The position numbers were made by a program, and so were the translations under genes. From the NCBI GenBank assembly GCA_050122535.1, contig JASFIT010000123.1, positions 1-10,748 on the forward strand: a DNA stretch of 10,748 nt, given 5' to 3'. The stretch is from JASFEQ01 sp050122535 (GTDB lineage Bacteria; Desulfobacterota; DSM-4660; Desulfatiglandales; HGW-15). Shown here one piece after another: positions 7,170 to 10,748 of the stretch (position 1 is its first letter; each line of letters opens with the position of its first letter). Below the pieces are notes generated by a model. That model was given only the letters and a program-made list of their open reading frames with translations. It had not been told where the DNA came from and searched no databases.

Positions 7170-9047
7170 ATGTACAAAGGTGGATATACGGGAAAGATTT
7201 TGCGGATCAATCTTACAGATCAAACGGCAAAAGAAGAACAATTACCTTTAGAAATCGCCAAGGACTATATTGGGGGCGCGGGATTCGGGATCAAGTATCT
7301 CTATGATGAGGTCCCGGCCGGTGCGGACCCCCTTGGTCCTGAGAACAAACTCATCTTTGCCTCGGGTCCCTTTTCAGGGACCACCATACCCTGCGCAAGC
7401 AGGATGGCCGTTACAGCCAAATCGCCTCTCACGGGTGCGGTCGGTATGGCCCTTACAGGGGGATACTTCCCCGTTGAGTTGAAATTTGCGGGATATGATG
7501 CCCTGATCATTGAAGGAAAGGCGGAAAAGCCCACCTATGTCTCCATCAAGAAAGGTGATGTGAAGTACCGCAGCGCCAAGAAGGTCTGGGGCATGAAGAC
7601 CACGGATACCCAGCAGATCATCAAGAACGAAGTGAAGGACCAGAATGTGAGGATAGCCTGCATCGGGCCGGCTGGTGAGAACCTCTCCAAGATGGCATGT
7701 ATTATTAATGAGCTGAGGGCCGCAGGGCGAAAAGGATTGGGTGCAGTCATGGGATCCAAGAATCTCAAGGCCCTAGCAATTAGGGGGCGCGGGAAAGTAC
7801 CCATAGCGGACAAGGAGAAACTGAAGAGCGCAAAGGGAGTATTTACCAAGGCCATGAAAGAGAGTCGTGTGCTCTACCCTCATTTTTCCAAGATTGGAAC
7901 CCCCATGGTGGTGGATCATACCTGTGCCATTGGGATCTTTCCGGGCAAAAACTTCTCGGCCACGGGTGCGTTTGCTCCCGTGGATAAGATCGGGGTGGAC
8001 GTACAGATGACGCGGGACACGGGCAGTGAAAACTGCTATGGGTGCCCGGTTGGCTGCACTCAATTGAGAATGGCCAAGAAAGAACCCTATACGGGCATCC
8101 TGGCTGAGGGTCCTGAATTCGAGACCTATTACAGCTTTGGTGGCGTAACGGGTGTTGATAACATCGACGCCATCATTGCTGCGGACCGGCTGGCCGATGA
8201 ACTGGGGTTGGATTCCATCTCTTCGGGCGTGACTGTTGCTTTTGCCATGGAGTTGTATGAGCAGGGCATTTTGAGCGAGAAGGACACTGCGGGTCTTGCC
8301 CTCAATTTTGGGAATCATGAGGCCATGATGACGCTTCTCAGGCTGATGGCCTTCCGTGAAGGGATCGGTGAGGTCCTTGCAGATGGTGTCAAGGCTGCGG
8401 CTGAGAAGATTGGTAAGGGTGCGGACAAATTTGCCATGCATGTAAAGGGACTCGAACTCCCCGGTTATGACGTTCGGGGCGCCAAGGCCCATGGGCTCAA
8501 TTATGCAACGGCCTATACAGGCGCAGACCACAACCGGGGCTACGCGTTCCAGGAGGTCTTCGGGGATCCCATTCCCTATAAAGTAGATAGATTTGCCACA
8601 GAAGGGAAAGGCAAGCTCACAAAGTGGAACCAGGATGTAAGAACGGCCACGGCTGATTGTCCCACCATGTGCGTGTTCCTTCTGGACATGGCTGTAACTG
8701 CTATAGCCACCCAAAACACCGCTGACCTGATGGAGGCCACTACAGGGCTTCAATACACCCCTGATGAGGTTCAAAAGGTGGGTGAGCGGATTAATAACTT
8801 GGCTAGGGCCTTCAATGTCCGAGAAGGATTTACCCGCACTGATGACACGCTACCTGAAAGATTAATGACCGAGCCGTTGGAGGCAGGGGCGTCAAAGGGA
8901 CATTTCATCAGCAAAGATGATCTTAAACAGATGCTGGATGAATACTATACAGAGCGAGGTTGGGATCTGAACACGGGCGCTCCAACAAGAGAAAAGCTCG
9001 CAGAACTCGGTCTCAAGAAGGTAGCCGATGAGTTAGCCAAGATATAA
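7170..9047 (+). CDS. aor: Aldehyde:ferredoxin oxidoreductase (tungsten-dependent)
   Basis: This 625-residue protein is a full-length AOR-family enzyme that oxidises aldehydes to carboxylic acids and passes electrons to ferredoxin or a similar carrier. The N-terminal cofactor domain begins GKILRINLT and carries IGGAGFG, then SGPFSGTTIPCASRMAV and GYFPVELKFAGYDALIIEGKA. The 4Fe-4S ligands are Cys289, Cys292 and Cys296 (CYGCPVGC), with Cys497 or Cys501 in DCPTMC as the fourth. This matches the spacing in the Pyrococcus enzyme. His454 in TGADHNRGY corresponds to a conserved active-site histidine. A bis-pterin tungsten cofactor is expected, which fits the MoaD-like gene upstream. The Shine-Dalgarno is weak (GTAGG-like, about 7158), and the 79-base leader shows no clear promoter. 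A ferredoxin scrap lies right behind the stop. The substrate is unknown; an aromatic or phenylpropanoid aldehyde is suggested by the SDR gene. Confidence 0.95.
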   Translation: MYKGGYTGKILRINLTDQTAKEEQLPLEIAKDYIGGAGFGIKYLYDEVPAGADPLGPENKLIFASGPFSGTTIPCASRMAVTAKSPLTGAVGMALTGGYFPVELKFAGYDALIIEGKAEKPTYVSIKKGDVKYRSAKKVWGMKTTDTQQIIKNEVKDQNVRIACIGPAGENLSKMACIINELRAAGRKGLGAVMGSKNLKALAIRGRGKVPIADKEKLKSAKGVFTKAMKESRVLYPHFSKIGTPMVVDHTCAIGIFPGKNFSATGAFAPVDKIGVDVQMTRDTGSENCYGCPVGCTQLRMAKKEPYTGILAEGPEFETYYSFGGVTGVDNIDAIIAADRLADELGLDSISSGVTVAFAMELYEQGILSEKDTAGLALNFGNHEAMMTLLRLMAFREGIGEVLADGVKAAAEKIGKGADKFAMHVKGLELPGYDVRGAKAHGLNYATAYTGADHNRGYAFQEVFGDPIPYKVDRFATEGKGKLTKWNQDVRTATADCPTMCVFLLDMAVTAIATQNTADLMEATTGLQYTPDEVQKVGERINNLARAFNVREGFTRTDDTLPERLMTEPLEAGASKGHFISKDDLKQMLDEYYTERGWDLNTGAPTREKLAELGLKKVADELAKI

Positions 9048-9054
9048 TAGGTAA

Positions 9055-9144
9055 AAGAATAAAGACGGAAGTCGATGTCTTGAGTGTGGACGTTGTTCGG
9101 AGGTATGTCCAGAAGACGCGGTTGAAGCATCGAAGGGGATCTAA
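9055..9144 (+). pseudogene. Ferredoxin remnant (one 4Fe-4S motif, no start codon)
   Basis: Between the AOR stop and the convergent rdhB-like gene, an open stretch of 29 codons encodes KDGSRCLECGRC then SEVCPEDAVE, a perfect Cx2Cx2Cx3CP ferredoxin cluster motif, and ends at TAA 9142-9144. The frame is closed upstream by TAA at 9052-9054, and there is no ATG, GTG or TTG between that stop and the first cysteine. It therefore cannot be translated as it stands. The other frames upstream do not continue a ferredoxin, so a deletion is more likely than a simple one-base frameshift. Small ferredoxin-like proteins commonly accompany AOR genes as electron acceptors, so this is most simply the decayed tail of the AOR's own partner. 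A sequencing or assembly error is the alternative. Confidence 0.7.
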
Positions 9145-9167
9145 ACGAGTTTCAACCTTTAACTCGT
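9145..9167. repeat. Inverted repeat between convergent genes
   Basis: ACGAGTT (9145-9151) and AACTCGT (9161-9167) are exact 7-base complements around a 9-base loop, starting right after the stop of the ferredoxin remnant. It lies where a bidirectional terminator for the AOR and rdh transcripts would be expected. The stem is weak and there is no T-run, so termination is not assured. Confidence 0.35.
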
Positions 9168-9171
9168 CCCA

Positions 9172-9188
9172 TTTCAAGACCTGACCCC
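9172..9188. other. Possible mobile-element scar sequence
   Basis: TTTCAAGACCTGACCCC resembles, from memory, a phrase found repeatedly in intergenic regions of Desulfobacterota genomes, often beside IS200-type or REP-associated transposase genes. No transposase or matching second copy was found in the window, so this is only a pointer. It lies 28 bases downstream of the broken ferredoxin. Confidence 0.15.
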
Positions 9189-9201
9189 GATTTCTCATGC
9201 C

Positions 9202-9486
9202 TTACAACAAGAACCATAAACACACGCCCAAGATGGCCATGATGACCAAGGTAAGCCCCAAAGCGTAATGACCGGCCCGGGGTTCCCTTTCCCCCATAAG
9301 CGTAAAACTGGCCGCGATGGCAAGGCTTAAAAGGCAATACCATATGGCTGCCAGCAACCACTTCCACCAGGCCATCTGCAGGCCGAGATCCTTGGCCCAC
9401 ACCGGCGCACCGGCAATCATCAAGGCATAGATCAATCCCATCACAATCCAAAATAGGGGTCGTGCGATCGTTGAATACAACAGCAT
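9202..9486 (-). CDS. RdhB-like membrane anchor protein
   Basis: This 94-residue, very hydrophobic protein has three predicted transmembrane helices (about 8-30, 40-63 and 74-94) and few charged residues apart from the GEREPRAG loop (65-72). The start is fixed by AAGGAG (complement of 9493-9498), six bases before the ATG whose first base is 9486. A longer frame beginning at 9600 would overlap the upstream gene by 101 bases and lacks support. It begins 13 bases after the stop of the rdhA-like gene. Reductive dehalogenases are classically followed or preceded by a small RdhB membrane anchor with three helices, so position, size and topology agree. Sequence conservation among RdhB proteins is low, so the call rests largely on context. 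Confidence 0.72.
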   Translation of the reverse strand: MLLYSTIARPLFWIVMGLIYALMIAGAPVWAKDLGLQMAWWKWLLAAIWYCLLSLAIAASFTLMGEREPRAGHYALGLTLVIMAILGVCLWFLL

Positions 9487-9499
9487 TCTCTGCTCCTTT

Positions 9500-10748
9500 C
9501 TACCAGGTCTTGGGGACATCAAACCACTTATCAGTCTGAAGCCAATCGGGTGGCTCATGATACGTGGCATTTTTTCCCGTAGGGGGCGGCATAAATTCAT
9601 TGGCTTTAGGATACTTGAACAGGCTTTTCTGTCCCCATAAGAGCAGGCTGGCTGCTAGGCCTGTGGGATCCCGGGGGTCTATGTATTTCGAAAGCGCATG
9701 GACCCAGTTGTTTTTGCGGCTATAGGGGCAAACGGCCAGACATATCCGACATCCTCTCGCACGGCTCGTCGCCACACTCGCCCATGTATGGTAACAGAGT
9801 TCATCTCTGATAACCCATCGCTTGTATCCGCGCACCAATTCCATATCATCTTTATGGCTGATGGCACCGCTAGGACATTTCTCAGCACAAATTTTACATT
9901 TTTTGCAGAAGTCCATGATACCAAGATCAACAGGCTTATCCACCTCCATGGGGATATTGGTTGTCACAACCGCCAGACGCGAATTGGCACCCAACTCAGG
10001 TGTGATCAGGAGGCCATGCCGACCCTCTTCCCCCAGACCCGCATCGATGGCGATGGGCGGAGTGACCATATCATAGAAGCGCGGCGGAACATGGGATCTT
10101 GCCGGGTAACCCAGCTCCTGAATAAAAGTTTCCAATTTCCCTGTCATGAATCGTTCTCTGGAGTAGGCGTCGTATGAGGTCCCGTAGGTGGGGTTCACAT
10201 AGAACGAATCCCATTCATGGGGTGTAACCGTCACGATGGCATATTCCCAGTGGGCAGGTATGTCCCAATTGCCAGGACCCACGCCGCGCAAAAATCCCTG
10301 GTAACACCAGTCAGGATTCAGTTTTGTGATCCCCACCAGCGTGGCGCCAAAGGTGTGGGCAATCTTCTTGATAAATTGAGAGGCGTGCCTGGGGCTTTTG
10401 AATGGGAGTGGCTTATCCCTGCGAATCCCTCGAAAATCCCATTCCTCTGGCGGCCCCTTCGGCTCAGGTGGGAAGAATCGGTTCGGGTCGAATTCCCCGG
10501 TGTGATCCTGGTAAGAAGAGCCGTGTGCGTTGGACCAGGCATCGGCAATAGCAAACTGGACCTTGAAATTCTCCCAGTTGGCCTTTTGCTGCTTCATCAG
10601 TTCAAAGGCCTTTAATGTTAGTTTATACCTTTCCGGCTGTCTCATAAAAAAACTTTTCAACGGCTCAGGAAGCTTTTCAATCCCCATTGCAGGCGTCCAC
10701 GTGGATTCACCACCTTCAGGTGGATGCATGAGTTCTCTAATTGTTCCA
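9500..10748 (-). CDS. Reductive dehalogenase-like corrinoid/iron-sulfur protein, 5' end open at window edge
   Basis: Numbered from the ATG whose first base is 10729, the visible protein has 409 residues. The frame continues without a stop to the window edge (reading GTIREL before that Met), and the ATG has no Shine-Dalgarno, so the true start is probably outside. Near the C terminus are two 4Fe-4S motifs: Cys275, 278, 281 and 285 (FCKKCKICAEKCPSGAI), and Cys312 with Cys327, 330 and 334 (GCRICLAVCPYSR). This is the RdhA pattern of Cx2Cx2Cx3CP followed by Cx2Cx3CP. The region before it (GLGEEGRHGLLITPELGANSR, 231-251) matches the corrinoid-binding part of RdhA and QueG. Such enzymes remove halogens reductively, often at the outer membrane face through a Tat signal that cannot be seen here. 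Epoxyqueuosine reductase is shorter and has no membrane anchor, so RdhA is preferred. Substrate and activity are unknown. Confidence 0.85.
   Translation of the reverse strand, partial: GTIRELMHPPEGGESTWTPAMGIEKLPEPLKSFFMRQPERYKLTLKAFELMKQQKANWENFKVQFAIADAWSNAHGSSYQDHTGEFDPNRFFPPEPKGPPEEWDFRGIRRDKPLPFKSPRHASQFIKKIAHTFGATLVGITKLNPDWCYQGFLRGVGPGNWDIPAHWEYAIVTVTPHEWDSFYVNPTYGTSYDAYSRERFMTGKLETFIQELGYPARSHVPPRFYDMVTPPIAIDAGLGEEGRHGLLITPELGANSRLAVVTTNIPMEVDKPVDLGIMDFCKKCKICAEKCPSGAISHKDDMELVRGYKRWVIRDELCYHTWASVATSRARGCRICLAVCPYSRKNNWVHALSKYIDPRDPTGLAASLLLWGQKSLFKYPKANEFMPPPTGKNATYHEPPDWLQTDKWFDVPKTW

Noticed and set aside
7773..8774. 333-codon open frame antisense to the aldehyde oxidoreductase.
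   Set aside because: It is wholly inside a strongly supported gene, and its translation shows no recognisable motif; it is a shadow of codon bias.
9487..9600. Longer N terminus for the RdhB-like protein starting at 9600.
   Set aside because: It would overlap the rdhA-like gene out of frame, while ATG 9486 has a good Shine-Dalgarno and begins directly with the membrane segment.
9698..10177. 159-codon + strand frame over the rdhA-like gene.
   Set aside because: The - strand frame contains two complete 4Fe-4S motifs; the + frame has no family features.
9500..10748. Epoxyqueuosine reductase (QueG) as an alternative identity.
   Set aside because: It shares the iron-sulfur pattern, but the protein here is longer, ends differently and is followed by a membrane-anchor gene, which fits RdhA better.
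1..10748. CRISPR arrays, tRNA or rRNA genes, complete insertion sequences.
   Set aside because: No regularly spaced repeats, tRNA-like cloverleafs, rRNA segments or transposase motifs were seen on either strand.

Overview
The window reads like an accessory catabolic region of a strictly anaerobic bacterium. A member of the Desulfobacterota (the former Deltaproteobacteria), or another anaerobe that degrades aromatics, is the best guess. The guess rests on the gene content: a tungsten-type aldehyde:ferredoxin oxidoreductase, a corrinoid methyltransferase pair, a TAXI-type TRAP transporter and a corrinoid/iron-sulfur reductive dehalogenase-like protein. No rRNA, tRNA or other taxonomic marker is present, so the assignment is inferred.

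Layout on the + strand: the 3' part of an ACMSD-type amidohydrolase/decarboxylase (1-609); a TAXI TRAP solute-binding protein (749-1786) and a fused TRAP permease (1953-3851), with a candidate 31-residue ORF between them; a corrinoid protein (4024-4656) and a UroD-fold methyltransferase (4658-5914) that form a tightly coupled pair; a MoaD/ThiS-like sulfur carrier (5935-6225); a short overlapping ORF; an SDR dehydrogenase resembling coniferyl-alcohol dehydrogenase (6308-7090); and an aldehyde:ferredoxin oxidoreductase (7170-9047). Just past the oxidoreductase lies a start-less scrap encoding one intact ferredoxin 4Fe-4S motif (9055-9144), probably the remains of its electron acceptor. On the - strand, converging on it, are an rdhA-like gene (10748-9500, open at the window edge) and a small membrane-anchor gene resembling rdhB (9486-9202).

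A coherent reading, which is inference, is the uptake and anaerobic breakdown of a methoxylated, possibly halogenated aromatic compound. The TRAP system would import an aromatic acid. The UroD-fold and corrinoid proteins would remove an O-methyl group. The SDR would oxidise a side-chain alcohol to an aldehyde, and the tungsten oxidoreductase, with its own MoaD-like protein for cofactor synthesis, would take the aldehyde to the acid. The amidohydrolase would decarboxylate the ring, and the RdhA/RdhB pair could remove a halogen. Each family call is well supported by motifs. The substrate and the joint pathway are not proven by the sequence.

All intergenic gaps are under 200 bases. No CRISPR array, complete insertion sequence, RNA gene or convincing rho-independent terminator was seen.
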